Shown here: positions 38,401-47,600 of the stretch, in pieces
Numbering within the stretch: the stretch's first letter is position 1
Layout of the letters: each line of letters starts with the position of its first letter
Source of the DNA: Saccharina japonica
Lineage: Eukaryota; Sar; Phaeophyceae; Laminariales; Laminariaceae
Length of the DNA stretch: 64,000 nucleotides
NCBI GenBank assembly: GCA_008828725.1
Contig: MEHQ01002050.1
Coordinates: 19,890 to 83,889 of the forward strand
Direction: 5' to 3'
Position numbers and translations under genes: made by a program
Notes under the pieces: generated by a model
Seen by the model: only the letters and a program-made list of their open reading frames with translations
Databases searched by the model: none
What the model was told of the DNA's origin: nothing

Positions 38401-41400
38401 TTTTGCGAAATCACATTCAAATAGGATTTTATTTTCCAAATTGAATTTTTGCTGTCTTCGTTAATACGGGCCCTTAGGGCCCGTTTTAACGAAGAAGAAA
38501 AAATTCAATTTGGAAAAAAAAATCAAATCCGCTTTTGATTGGTCAACACACGCACCAGCACCAAATATTAGGATCTTGGGGCATAATATTTGGTGCTGGT
38601 TGCGTGTGTTGACCAATGAAAAGCGAATTTGAATTTTATTTTTTTCCAAATTGAATTTATTTTATACTCGTTGATTCGGGCCCTTACTTCGCCATCCAAC
38701 TATTATTAGGCTTCTCCCTTGGGTTTCTTGTTCTTGCTGGAAAGACGAGCTACGATAGAGGTTGCACCTTTTGGCCTAAACTTTTCGTGAATGATCGGGG
38801 AATCCTCAATCCAAAATCGCCGGAATTCAATTTTGTTTCGCCATATTCTTCGTTGCCTCGTTTGGCCATGGGGTTGTTGATCGGGTATATACGTAGCACA
38901 TTTATTTTCCTCCAAAATCAGTTGTGCAGGCTACTGCAGGTATAGAGCTACTCAAGTGACTCCCCTCGGAAAAAAAACATGGTGCACCTCTATCGTAGCA
39001 TGCGACGAAAGGTTTGTGAGTGTTCGACGTGAAACCTCATGTTGGCATATCGTGTGCCTCGTACGTGAAAAAAAGTGAATGTCTTAAACTATCAATAGTA
39101 TTTTGTTCGTTTTTTGGCGTTGTGTCGTAGACTCGTGAATATGTGTCAAACGGGGATATCATCGGATGGGAAAATTCACGATGGAACTGTTATTTCTATG
39201 GCGCTTGCCACCCGACAGTGTGCAGCATGGGCTTCAACGTTGATCACTCACAAACATCCCCCTAAGGAATAAAGCCAAGGGGAACCAAAAACAAGCAGGA
39301 AACCTTTTTATTGATAACTAGCCGGGGAGTCCCGCCAACTCACGGCCCTACCCGATTGTCGGATGCCCAAGATATTGGCCCCTTTGGGTCTGCTACATCT
39401 TTATTTTGGGATAAACTGGTTGGAATAAGTGTCGGATTGGTTTTTGCAGCAGTAAAAGGGTCGCTAACAAATAGATAATCAGGTATCAGGTACAGTAGTG
39501 AGGTCCCTCCGCAGTGCCGATCGGTGCCAGCCTGAAAAACCGGCACTACCGCGGCAACCGGCACTACTCCGGATTGGGAAATGTGTAGGTTTTAGTATGG
39601 AAATGAAAACCTGTGCCAGCCTAAAATACTGGCACTACTCAAGGCAACCGGCACTACAACCGGTCACCACTGAGGGACCACTACTGCAGCAGCCAGCCGT
39701 GAAGTCTAGCCAATTCCCAACCCCTACACTCTCAACCATGGTACGACTCATTCCGCCTTATCCCACCGCACGTCCTTCATCAAACCTCCAACGCCCTCAG
39801 GGCTGTAGTCGTGAAGACTATCCGCGCCGACGCCGGGGTGGGCGGCCCCGATGGCGACGCCTCCGGACTTCTCGTCGTACACCTCGTACGCGACCCTCGG
39901 GCCGTGATAAACTCGCAGATTAAGACCTTCAACGTGGCGCACAAGTACCGCCGATACTTCAATAACAACGCGCCCCCGGAAAAGAACTCAGAGAACAGAA
40001 ACGCCACGGTTGCTGGAAAACCGTCCGAGGCGGATGCTAATGCCGGGGCGCCGGGGGTGGGGAGCGGATTGACGTCGCTGCCGTGGGGGGGGCAGGAGCG
40101 CGCGAGAACTCTTGGCCTCATGTGAGATGTACCCCTGTGTAGGGAAGTGTAAGGGACTTTCACACGTAAAAATATGACACAGCGGGGGTTATATGTACCT
40201 CTTTTGCGGTATTGTGTACAGCGGTCCACACGCCGGACAGATCAAGATCTACTGTAGACAACATAGATCATCTAAATCCCAGCCTGCCGTTATGAGATTT
40301 TGGGCAGGATCTGTATTGTAAATATCTAAATATCCAACCCAGGAATCGTTTGCCTCGTAGATCACGCAGGTTGTACGTCTCCCACGCGGCAACATGAGCT
40401 AGATCATACAGACCATACAGATCATCTGCCCTGAAATATCTAGAGCATCAAGTGGGAATCGGTGGCTGCGTTGGCATCTGCTACAGTTTGGGGCCGCGCG
40501 CGGAATGCAGAAGTGTTGTAAGGCGTTAGTTTGCGGTGGATACTTGGTTAACCTCCCCCCCCTGTAGGTCCGGTCCGAGGTCTAATGGTAATAATAGCTT
40601 ATCACTGGCGTCGGAGGCAGGACTATACACCGAGGCGTGCTACGGAAGGGGTTGGATTTTGCGCCTAAACACTTATCACTAACCGAGCTACCCTGGTATA
40701 TACTATCCTGAGGATCTACCCAATCTCGTTGAAGCCGATGTGTCATTTTTCAAGGTTATCCCATAGATGCCTTGCCCGCGCGATTGGTCATCGGGCTTAG
40801 GTTTCAACATTTCTCGAAAGCGGTTGTTGGCTTCTCAAGCGACGAGCCTCAGAAAATCCAGTCGCTACCCCTATATAAAGCAAATGACACGCGTCTACCG
40901 CCGTTCTGGGGGGGGGGGGGTGTTAAAATAATGACAGAACGATAACACCAAAATAAGCCTTGACGAGCCAAAACAGGACCCGCTCTTCCCTTTTGACTGA
41001 CCGCCCCTACACTAAAAACAGTACACTAACGCTGAACGAGGCCTTGGCGCGCCCAAAAAGACCGGCCTCCCCTGTTCACTGACCGCTCCGTACACTACGA
41101 AAACCCAGTTTAAAAACGCCAAAGGAGGCCTGGAATCGGGCCTAAGACATGACCGGTTGCCCCTCTTGACTGGCCGCCGCCTAAACTAAAAAACGTACGA
41201 TTAAAATGCCAAAATAGTCCTTGACGAGCCGAACAACAACGATCCCACCTCTTGGACTGACCGGCCTCTACACTTGAAATAGTGCAACAGGCCAAAATAG
41301 GAATTGACGATCCTAAACTTAGAGTGATCACCCCTCCTGATCGACCACCCCCTAGACTAAAGAACATAATAAAAACACCAAAAAGGCCTTGACGCGACCA

Positions 41401-44400
41401 AATCAAAGCGGCACCCCCTCCGGACTGACCGCCACTTACACTAAAAACAACATAATAACGCCCAAAAAGACAGTAATAAGCGAAACAGCAGCGGTATACC
41501 CTCTTGACGACCGTCCCTTGCACAAAAAACAGTACAAAAACGCCAAAAGAGGTGTCGATGAGTCTAAAATGATACCGCTCTGCCCTCTTGACCACCCCCC
41601 CCCCGTACACTAAACATATTACAATAACACGACAAAGGAGGCCTTGGCGCGCCCTAAAAGGCCGGCACCATAGCGAGTCTGCTCGTGAGTGTCCACACAT
41701 CGGACAGGTAACGATCTGGATTATCTAGATCCTAACCTGCCGTTATGATATATTGTAGAGAACCTGTACAGCACGTATCCAACCCAGGAAATACGTGCTA
41801 CAAGTAGATTGAGAGTGTACGGCTCCCGCCCGGTAAAACGAGCTAGATTATACAGACCAGGAACGTATCTGCCCTGAAATATGTAGACCATAAAGTGCGG
41901 ATCAGTTATCTGTCCGGTGTGTGCAAGTGTTCCTCCCACCCCGAATCGCGCATTCTAATCCTGTTCTTTTCTCCTTCGATGTCTGTCTCGGTAGAGTGTG
42001 CGGTGTCTACAAGGATCAGCTGGACTCGTCTGCAAAGCTGGACGACAGCAGGTAGACTGCTATGAAAGGCGGTGTACGAGTACTGATTGGCGCGGAAAAT
42101 TTGAACTTGTTTATCGGCACCGGTGCGCGTAATATAAATCGACCTTATTCGAACAAAAATGCGAAGTTGTGGATCGCTTTCTGTCGAAACACCACTCTGT
42201 CCGGAATTTTAAGGATTATTTTGGTATAATGCTCGGGAGAAGGACAACAACACGCGCGCATTGTCGTATGGAATTGTTAATCCTTTTGGGACTACAGAGG
42301 CGAAGATGGACGCAATAATGGATGATTACAGCATCGTCCATAAATAGCAGCCCAGGGGACGCGGCACGGCGGGGTTAGGGGATGATGAATTGAGCACCAA
42401 TCTACTTTACTAGGGATCGTGCAACACGCAAGGTACAAGTCGTACTGCAGATGGCATGCCACAAGTCGAACTTCAGATAGTGTGGCACAAGTCGTACAGC
42501 AGATTTCCCATCCTAAACGGTCGGTGAGACCGCCTGTCTTGATGATTTTGTCGTTGTACCTGAGCCCCAAAAGAGTGAAATAACTGGTATGTTTTCTTCC
42601 ATGCCTACGTTCCCCCCCCCCCGGGATATACTATTCTTCATTGTTTTGCTTGAACACCGATCACAGCCGTTCTACGACGACAGCACTCAGACGTTACCGA
42701 AACAGTTACTGTGCGTAGCGTTCCCTCGATGTTATTCGAAAATATCGACTCCGACTCCTAACCTCATTACTAGAACGGTGGGAACTTAGCAAGGCTGCCT
42801 CATATGGTCCGTGCAATACAGTTTCTCCAATCTGTTTTCGGCTAATAACTTTCGAATTACGACGAGTTGCAAGAAAAGCTGAACACAGTCGTAATCACCA
42901 GGGCTGAGCGAACAAATATTGTTTCAGCAGTTTTTTTTTCGGCAACACTAAAATCAAGTAAATTACAGGTTGTCGAGGGCATAATCATAGCCAAATCACC
43001 TACGATCGTATTTTGAACAAAATCGTGAATATTTAGCGACACACCGCTCCGATCAAAAAAACAAAAACGAGTCCCCTGCAGATCGGTGAATGGAATCGTT
43101 TGGCAACCACTATTTCTATTTCAGTTGGGTAGAAAAAGAGTCTCATTGAATTTTCCATGACATCTTGAGTCCAGTTTTTTGCCCGTTTCTTCTCCAATTT
43201 TTTATGTTATATTAAATTGGAAGAAAATTCCCCTGGGGAATCTCAAGGGCTGTTGAAATCCGTTGTTTAAATGATAGTACGAAAAGTACACCGTTCACCC
43301 CATTGAAATAACATTTTTTCTGGTTTTTAGACATAAAGATGCAAAGCAACTACTTTTTTATTTTTTATTTCCAGAAACACCTGCGCGGAAGTACAGCCGT
43401 TTTAGAGGTGTTTTCGAAATTTCGATCGCGTATCGATATCAGGAGAAACATGTTCCTCAAGTGCTGGGGAAAATGTAGAAAAACAAATCTGCACGGACTA
43501 TACTTGCCTCACTGCGTGCGTTCATTATACCAACTCGTTTTCCTATGGCCCGAAACCCAGGTACCTTCGGGTGCGGTACGAAGACATCGCGTCTTCCGCG
43601 GAGCTAACCGTGGAGCACGTCTACCGCTGGTCCGGGCTAGGGACTGTGCCCTCCCGCGTGTCGCTCTGGATCAACGAAAACACCCGCCTTCCCGACTGCG
43701 GTGACTCCCACGAAGCCACCGCCGCCGCTGCCATCACCATCGGAGCCCCGGAGGGTGGGCAGGAAAGTCACCGTGCGTTAACTGAAGAAATCGTGAACGG
43801 TAGAGCTAGTAGTGCTCGCGACACTACACCTACCACTGCTGTTCCGGGGAGCGGAGGAGACCCGGTGGCGGCGGGATTAGGTAGGGCCGTGGAAGATGCG
43901 GTGCAAGGAGTGAAGGGACCCGGTAGATAGGGCGGAAACAGGAGCGGTGCAATATACCCTTCACGAAGCATGATAGTAGAGAATGCGCGAACGGCCTACC
44001 GCACAGATTGAGCAAAACGGTTAGTCAGGCTACTAAATTGGTCGAATAATTAAAACCACCGTATCCGTTACGTTTTTAAGTGATATGTAGAGCGCGCGCG
44101 GCCGATGTATCACGCAGCTTGAAAATATCACCGTATCAACCACTCAATCGGTCGAACTCACAGTGGGCGTATTCGAATCAATGTTATAAACGCATCACGC
44201 ATCTTTCAAAGCTGAATTGTCAACCAGTCAATCGGTCGAGATCAGTGCTGACCAATTTGATGTTTTTATCCCGAAAAGGTTCGGAGCAAGGAGCGGCGAA
44301 AATAGGCAGGGCGGCGGAAGCGGCGGCGGCTCCGACGTCGAGAAGGCTAAGCGAAAACTGTCGGGAAAAGATGGCGAAGCAGGTCGAGTGGGACAGGTAC

Positions 44401-44529
44401 GGGACCCGAAGGCACGCCGCAGCCATGATTGATCTGTGGCGGAAGCAGATGCCCAAGGACGAGGCGGAGGCCGTGTGGGAAGGGTGCACCGAGTCGGGCG
44501 TCATGCATGTCATGGGTTATTCCCCGTGA
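29213..44529 (+). CDS. Carbohydrate sulfotransferase, multi-exon gene
   Basis: Predicted to transfer sulfate from PAPS to a sugar polymer in the secretory pathway. Proposed exons are 29213-29419, 34154-34266, 35726-35899, 39801-40121, 41995-42051, 43561-43700 (or 43922) and about 44279-44529. All junctions are GT-AG with matching phases. A signal peptide ends near residue 22. The PAPS 5'-phosphosulfate loop is GRSGST at residues 54-59. YEPCRSW follows near residue 76. The 3'-phosphate motif LVRDPRAV is at about 193-200, and [10 protein letters not shown] is near 292. A C-terminal YGTRR...WRKQM segment ends in Gly-Tyr-Ser-Pro. This motif order is that of carbohydrate (Gal/GlcNAc-6-O type) sulfotransferases. 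Length is about 420 or 494 residues, depending on the exon 6 donor. Sulfated fucans make this family expected in brown algae. Confidence 0.85.
30287..30630. repeat. Inverted-repeat element with AAAAAGGGGG ends
   Basis: TTTACAAAAAGGGGTACACC at the left and GTCCCCCTTTTTGTAAATAT at the right, with further CCCCCTTTTTG / CAAAAAGGGGG arms inside. A smaller relative (CCCCCCTTTTCTTACG ... GTCCCCCTTTTTGTCAA) lies at 31127-31176. Confidence 0.65.
31195..31304. mobile_element. R3 MITE, copy b (diverged)
   Basis: TTACGGGGGGTCATGGTAAC ... TCTTCCCCCCGTAGTAG. Arms are recognisable but diverged. Confidence 0.6.
31458..31560. mobile_element. R3 MITE, copy c
   Basis: TTGCGGGGGACCATAGTAAA mirrored by TTTACTATGGTCCCCCGTAA. 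An almost perfect ~25-bp terminal inverted repeat. Confidence 0.8.
31772..32052 (+). repeat. R1 element, intact copy
   Basis: 281 bp from GACGCATGCTACGGTAGAGG to CCTCTATCGTAGCACGCGTT. A good representative for a consensus. It lies in sulfotransferase intron 1. Confidence 0.88.
32508..32777 (-). repeat. R1 element, inverted orientation
   Basis: Begins GACGCGTGCTACGGTAGAGA and ends GGTGCACCTCTACCGTTGCC. Internal blocks are in reverse order compared with 31772 (TGTTCACCGGATAGC, CTCCAAAATCAGTTTT). Confidence 0.8.
33249..33731 (+). repeat. R1 element with R3 and R4 nested inside
   Basis: R1 ends at 33250 (GACGCATGCTACGAAAAAAG) and 33731 (ACCTCTATCGTAGCACGCC). R3 interrupts it at 33315-33424 after the GAGCTCTACAC block. 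R4 interrupts it at 33572-33656 in the GGGTTAAGG...GAGCCCCG block. Confidence 0.8.
33315..33424. mobile_element. R3 MITE, copy d, nested in R1
   Basis: Ends TGATGGGGGGGCATAGTAGA and TTTACTATGGCCCTCCGTAA, with a TATATATATATATATATATT core. It is younger than the R1 copy it splits. Confidence 0.7.
34154..34266 (+). CDS. Sulfotransferase exon 2
   Basis: The acceptor CTATAG ends at 34153. The exon reads [17 protein letters not shown] in phase 0, which is where this family has its [FY]xEP motif after the PAPS loop. It ends in phase 2 at a GTACGA donor. An R1 transposon starts only about 10 bases downstream. Confidence 0.82.
34277..34697 (+). repeat. R1 element with R3 nested in its left terminus
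   Basis: Left end ACATGCTATGAGAC, then R3, then TAGAGGGGTGCACC resumes R1. The right end is CCCCTATCGTAGCGCGCC. It begins about 10 bases after the exon 2 donor of the sulfotransferase. Confidence 0.75.
34302..34407. mobile_element. R3 MITE, copy e, best preserved
   Basis: 106 bp with TTGCGGGGGACCATAGTAAA and TTTACTATGGTCCCCCGTAA ends and a TA on each side (34300-34301, 34408-34409). The TA duplication and short AT-rich body suggest a Tc1/mariner-type MITE. Confidence 0.82.
35515..35722 (+). repeat. GGACCCTACCACGATTACTT repeats before exon 3
   Basis: Four imperfect units (35527, 35598, 35630 and 35697) with a CCCTxxxACGATTACTT core and a T-rich tail run into the exon 3 acceptor. The last unit supplies the polypyrimidine tract. 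Region 34700-35510 shows no other feature. Confidence 0.6.
35726..35899 (+). CDS. Sulfotransferase exon 3
   Basis: The acceptor TTTCAG ends at 35725. The first base completes a split Arg codon, and the frame runs [15 protein letters not shown] to VVRVCRQS with two bases left at a GTGATG donor. The segment is a variable linker in the family. Phases match on both sides. Confidence 0.75.
36060..36206 (+). repeat. (CATC)n tetranucleotide microsatellite
   Basis: About 35 CATC units with a few CACC/TATC variants, inside sulfotransferase intron 3. Poly-HPSI and poly-GWMD frames are artefacts. Confidence 0.95.
36661..36962 (+). repeat. R1 element, intact copy
   Basis: From GACGCATGCTACTGTAGAGG to CCTCTAACGTGGCACGCGTC, about 300 bp, with all internal R1 blocks. 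Confidence 0.85.
37070..37300 (-). repeat. R5 copy, reverse orientation
   Basis: A G-run and then GCATGCATGACCGTAGTCGT, CGGGTTTTCACCGAGCAGGC and AAGAACCGCTTGTGAGGCGG: a full R5 on the minus strand. Confidence 0.8.
37576..37614 (+). pseudogene. Partial duplicate of sulfotransferase exon 4 in an intron
   Basis: About 30 bases (CTGTAGTTGTGAAGACTATC and the following CGCGCCGGCG) match the start of exon 4 (39803 on) with about two substitutions. They are preceded by an AG and a 6-base insertion (GTACGT). The reading frame VVVKTIRAG is kept, but the LVRDPRAV core is missing and an R2 element begins at 37643. It is probably a decayed copy of the exon 5' end. Confidence 0.65.
37643..38473. mobile_element. 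R2 long form (831 bp) with unrelated internal sequence
   Basis: The left arm (GGGCCCGTTTTAACGAGTAT and about 85 more bases) and a shorter right arm ending TTCGTTAATACGGGCCC are R2. The middle (about 37750-38395) is a 640-bp GC-richer sequence not shared with other R2 copies. TTA flanks both ends (37640-37642, 38474-38476). The middle has only short frames; it may be a captured fragment or a remnant of a longer parent. Confidence 0.7.
38477..38683. mobile_element. R2 foldback element, copy c
   Basis: 207 bp, complete inverted arms, flanked by TTA on both sides. It shares the TTA at 38474-38476 with the long R2 next to it. Confidence 0.85.
38741..39005 (-). repeat. R1 element, inverted orientation
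   Basis: GACGAGCTACGATAGAGGTT ... GGTGCACCTCTATCGTAGCA. Internal order is reversed, as at 32508. A TTA-flanked R2 lies just upstream. Confidence 0.8.
39801..40121 (+). CDS. Sulfotransferase exon 4 (3'-phosphate-binding motif)
   Basis: The acceptor CCCTCAG ends at 39800. The exon encodes [12 protein letters not shown] and then [17 protein letters not shown]. The latter is the classic 3'-phosphoadenosine-binding strand and helix, with the conserved Arg and Ser. A low-complexity insert (Asn/Gly/Ala-rich, about 45 residues) follows before a GTGAGA donor in phase 2. Confidence 0.85.
40233..40460. repeat. R7 element after sulfotransferase exon 4
   Basis: AGATCTACTGTAGACAACAT, then CCAGCCTGCCGTTATGAGAT and AACATGAGCTAGATCATACA: the R7 tail shared with 11731 and 41732. 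Confidence 0.7.
40637..40896 (-). repeat. Diverged R1 element, inverted orientation
   Basis: Left end GAGGCGTGCTACGGAAGGGG, right end near 40896 (TGACACGCGTC). Only some internal R1 blocks are visible. Confidence 0.45.
40970..41690 (+). repeat. R8 tandem array
   Basis: About seven to eight diverged units of about 90 bp with CTCTTGACTGACCGCCCCTA, CACTAAAAACA and GCCAAAATAG(G/T)CCTTGACG blocks. The unit also occurs once at 24495-24625. Confidence 0.8.
41696..41930. repeat. R7 element before sulfotransferase exon 5
   Basis: CGGACAGGTAACGATCTGGA, CCTAACCTGCCGTTATGATA, AAACGAGCTAGATTATACAG. Two R7 elements therefore bracket the R8 array in the same intron. Confidence 0.7.
41995..42051 (+). CDS. 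Sulfotransferase exon 5
   Basis: A 57-base exon between GGTAG and a GTAGAC donor, phase 2 on both sides. It reads [18 protein letters not shown]. This is the short helix with a conserved Cys that precedes the RYEDL strand in the family. The R2 foldback and R7/R8 repeats sit in the surrounding introns. Confidence 0.78.
43561..43922 (+). CDS. Sulfotransferase exon 6
   Basis: Starts after AACCCAG ending at 43560 and completes a split Arg. It gives [20 protein letters not shown], then WSGLG and WINENTR, all conserved positions. Two phase-1 donors are possible: GTGACT after 43700 or GTAGAT after 43922. The longer form adds about 74 low-complexity residues that the family usually lacks, so the short form may be correct. 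If unspliced, the frame stops at 43930. Confidence 0.78.
44279..44529 (+). CDS. Sulfotransferase last exon (C-terminus)
   Basis: A frame ending at TGA 44527-44529 carries [18 protein letters not shown], a conserved Cys and VMGYSP. This matches the C-terminal YGTxR...WR...C...GY pattern of carbohydrate sulfotransferases. The acceptor at 44278 (GAAAAG) is phase-compatible, but so are AGs ending at 44290 and 44305. Decayed tandem copies follow immediately downstream. Confidence 0.75.
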
Positions 44530-44664
44530 CGGGCAATTTTTGGTCCGGATATCGTCTCCATTGCGAGCCGTTGAGGGCCGTTCTTAACAAACGCTGAAAG
44601 GAAGACACGACTCGTGACAACATAGCGCGATTCGTGACATTTGTAAATTGACGTTGTTTTGTCG

Positions 44665-45119
44665 GCCATGATCGGTCTATGGCGAGACCAGATATCCAAG
44701 GACAAGATGGAGGTCATGTGGGAAGAGGGCGCCGAGTCGGGGGTCATATATGTCATGGGGTACTTACTCCCTGTGACGGCAGAGGTTGGTCCAGAAAGGA
44801 CCATTCGTATTCCCTGTGATATCGTATTTGTTTCGGACAGTGCACCATTGCGCCTTTGAGTGTTGCTCCTAACTGGAGTCATGGACGTCATGGAGACTTT
44901 CCCGTGACATAGTACTTCGGTCCGGACAGCACGTCCGTTGCGAGCCTTTGAGGGCCTCTCCTAGCGGAAATCATGGGTGCCATGGGGTACTTACTCCCTG
45001 TGATAGCCGTTTTTTCTTGACAGCGCATCAATGCGAGCCTCTAGCGTCTCTTCTAGCGGGAGCTATGGATCTCATCGGGAAGCTATGTCCGGACTAAATC
45101 TTCCTTTGCGAGTCTTGGA
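44665..45119 (+). pseudogene. Decaying tandem copies of the sulfotransferase last exon and 3' flank
   Basis: From 44665 the sequence repeats the last exon's GCCATGAT...CTATGG...AAGGAC...GTCATGGGGTA pattern (copy 2, to about 44777), followed by a copy of the downstream GGTCCGGA...TTGCGAGCC tail. Further shorter copies of the same exon-end-plus-tail unit are visible at about 44877-44965, 44966-45058 and 45059-45119. Copy 2 keeps an open frame (GLWRDQISKDKMEVMW) but lacks an obvious acceptor. Later copies are degraded. Copy 2 could conceivably serve as an alternative terminal exon; remnant status is more likely. Confidence 0.75.
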
Positions 45120-45244
45120 AAAAGCGTATATACACCTTCGGGAAACTTTGTTATTGCTGGCGAAAATGTGTTTCGTAGGCGGGGTGAGCCAGGGTGGGCG
45201 TTATTTTATCTGTTTTGTGTTAAATTGAAAAATATTCATCAGGC

Positions 45245-45305
45245 TGTGGTGAGATCGATGAATTTGTTCGAAACTCATATTCCACAAGCTGCGTGTGATG
45301 TGCCC
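45245..45305 (-). repeat. Dispersed MSFDEI fragment, degraded copy 3
   Basis: GAGATCGATGAATTTGTTCG, then AAACTCATATTCCACAAGCT, is the degraded counterpart of the fragment at 25165. Confidence 0.45.
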
Positions 45306-46380
45306 GTTGTGCATGGTATGGGTAGGGTATCACCTCGTGGAGGATATACCTGGTAGGTAGGTAGGTGACTCTCCTGGGTGATATGTTTGCGGGGCTGTTT
45401 TTTTTTGCTTGCCGTGTGTGAGGACCGGAGCGTTTGCTTCGCTGTCGTTCGATAGCGGGGTCTGTTAGACCATTGGCGGACGGGACTATATTTCCCTCCC
45501 GCAACAACAGTAGACCGGGGTTGCTCATACGTAGATTTTCGCAGCACGGGGGTAGGGCAGCGAAGGTCCATGACTGTATATATACGTGCGAGAGGCGCTG
45601 TTTTGTTGATATCTGCAGTGCGGTAAGAATATAGCCGCCAATATGCCGCGGATGTCGCTCTTCGAGATCACGAATGAGTTCTATCTAGCGCTGCTTTGCT
45701 GGCATCTATCGTGCGATGTAAGGATATTCCCCGATATGCCGAGGATATTCTGCTTCAAGGTTAGTGATGCCGTCTTCGAGAATTCCGTCACTACCATGCG
45801 TCCTGCGAATACTGCCTGTACTTCAAGCATTTCGGGTTTCGATATTGCGGCTATTTTCGGGCGTTGTTTGGGCTGAAACTTGCCGCCAGATGGTGTTCTG
45901 TATACTTCGGATACTGCCAGTATATGTTGATCGTATTCTTGGCTGTTAGTACTATCATACGGCGAGTACTCCGTCGCCCTGCCACGTTCTTTTTTACCGC
46001 AGTCGTACGCGATGAAGGGCGTGCACTCTATCGAGGATTGAAACCGCTTAAAGGCGGTGTAACGTTAATTTGATGTTGTTCATATTATTGTTCTGTCGTC
46101 CGGAAGACGGGTACATTAAAATTCTACCCCAGATTTTGGGGGATAAACCACTTGAAAATAGATTGGGAACGTTTATGCAGCGCAGTAAAAGGGTTACGCT
46201 CGCCACACTTCCACATCCATCTGCGTGTAGTGTGTCAGTTTCAACTCGGGCGTAGAACACAACAACGTTGCTGACGTGGCATCGGCAGCACGGCCTATAT
46301 TATAGCGTGACGTACGGCTGGCGGGGCAACGGCACAGCGCGGGCTGACAGTGTCGGCCGCGTGAGCGTATCGACCCGCCC
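45300..46380. other. No gene recognised; possible internal repeats
   Basis: A short block (GATATGCCGCGGATGTCG / GATATGCCGAGGATATTC) is repeated at about 45640 and 45735. An R4-like stretch lies at 46090-46195. Nothing else is supported. Confidence 0.4.
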
Positions 46381-47010
46381 TGATGGAGAGGCGACTTTTG
46401 TCGAGTGTAGGGACCGTCGTCGCAGTTGAGCGCGACGAAGGAGTTAGTGGCACTCTATCAAGCGGGCCGGCCTTTACTACGTTAATCGTGCGCTGCCGAC
46501 TGAAAACAAAATACACACAAGCGGCGCTAAATGAGCTGAACATTCGGGAGGGTCGGTCGGGCGACGAACGATGGCCAGCGGGAAGGACGATCTCGTAAGG
46601 GGGTGTGCCAGGACAAAGGGCCCCGACAACAAAAACAACCGAGAGGGTGACCCTCTTGTGGGCTAATGCTGACACGAACAAACAAATAACTGGACGCGCG
46701 TGCATACGCACGCACACGTTTCCCGAATATTTGTTGCAGAAAACACCTTTATCGGACTAAGCCCTCTAACGTTTATTTTTGTTTTTTAACGAGAAACGCG
46801 AGTTCCTAATTTTCACTGCCGCCTAAAATAAAGGGGCCCCTTTTCAGCAAAAACAACCCGGAGATGCTGTAAAATTTGAAAAGTCGGAGATCCGCGCCGC
46901 CCGACTGAGAATCTTCGAAAAAAATATCATCTTCGACTATTTCATTTTTCTGTCTTACTGCCTTCCACCGGCGTACACAGTTGACAACCGTTTGTAAGAG
47001 TTCATTTGGT
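46380..47010. repeat. Dispersed ~600-bp repeat, copy 1
   Basis: AGTGTAGGGACCGTCGTCGC (46408) and GTCGGAGATCCGCGCCGCCC (46883) match AAGTATAGGGACCGTCCCCG (52136) and GTCGGAGATCCGCGCCGTCT (52390). The shared blocks are in the same order and orientation. Internal spacing differs. Confidence 0.6.
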
Positions 47011-47384
47011 TTGGTTCTCCACCGTAAGTTGAAAACAAACACTGGCGAACGTTGGAGCAATATCCTGTGTTAGAACGCAATACAGTTCTTTTGAAACACC
47101 CGCGCTCTTTACTTGCTTGACGATACCCTTTTTCGTTTGAAACACCTGTTTTTACTTTGCTCTCGAAATGTGTTTGGTTGTTTCAGTCCACACCCAGCAA
47201 GAATTAAGTGATCACGGACAAAAAACAAACATCGACGGGACGTTAGATTCGACGGTGCGTCCACGAGCAGGGGTAGTTCACAGAGTCAAGTTGTTTGCGC
47301 CAAGCCTCATCCTCTACCCATTACTGTCTCTGGAACTGACCACACCAGAAGACAAATCGATTCATTTGCGGCAGTCATTCATAC

Positions 47385-47600
47385 GCAACAAAGTCCGCCT
47401 CACAAGCGGTCCTTATTAGGATGCAGTTCGCTCTTCATGTGACTCTCACCGCATCTCTCGGCGAGTCGTGCCTGGTGAAAGTAATGTCTACCTGGACGGT
47501 GAAAATACGACGTGCTCCGTCGCGGGATTGTAGGGGTGCGAGGGGCTACGGTCATACGACTACGGTCACGCATGGCATGTGGCTAATGAGGACACCCCCC
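47385..47600 (+). repeat. R5 copy
   Basis: GTCCGCCTCACAAGCGGTCC head, TGGACGGTGAAAATACGACG block, TCATACGACTACGGTCACGC and a short C-run. Confidence 0.75.
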
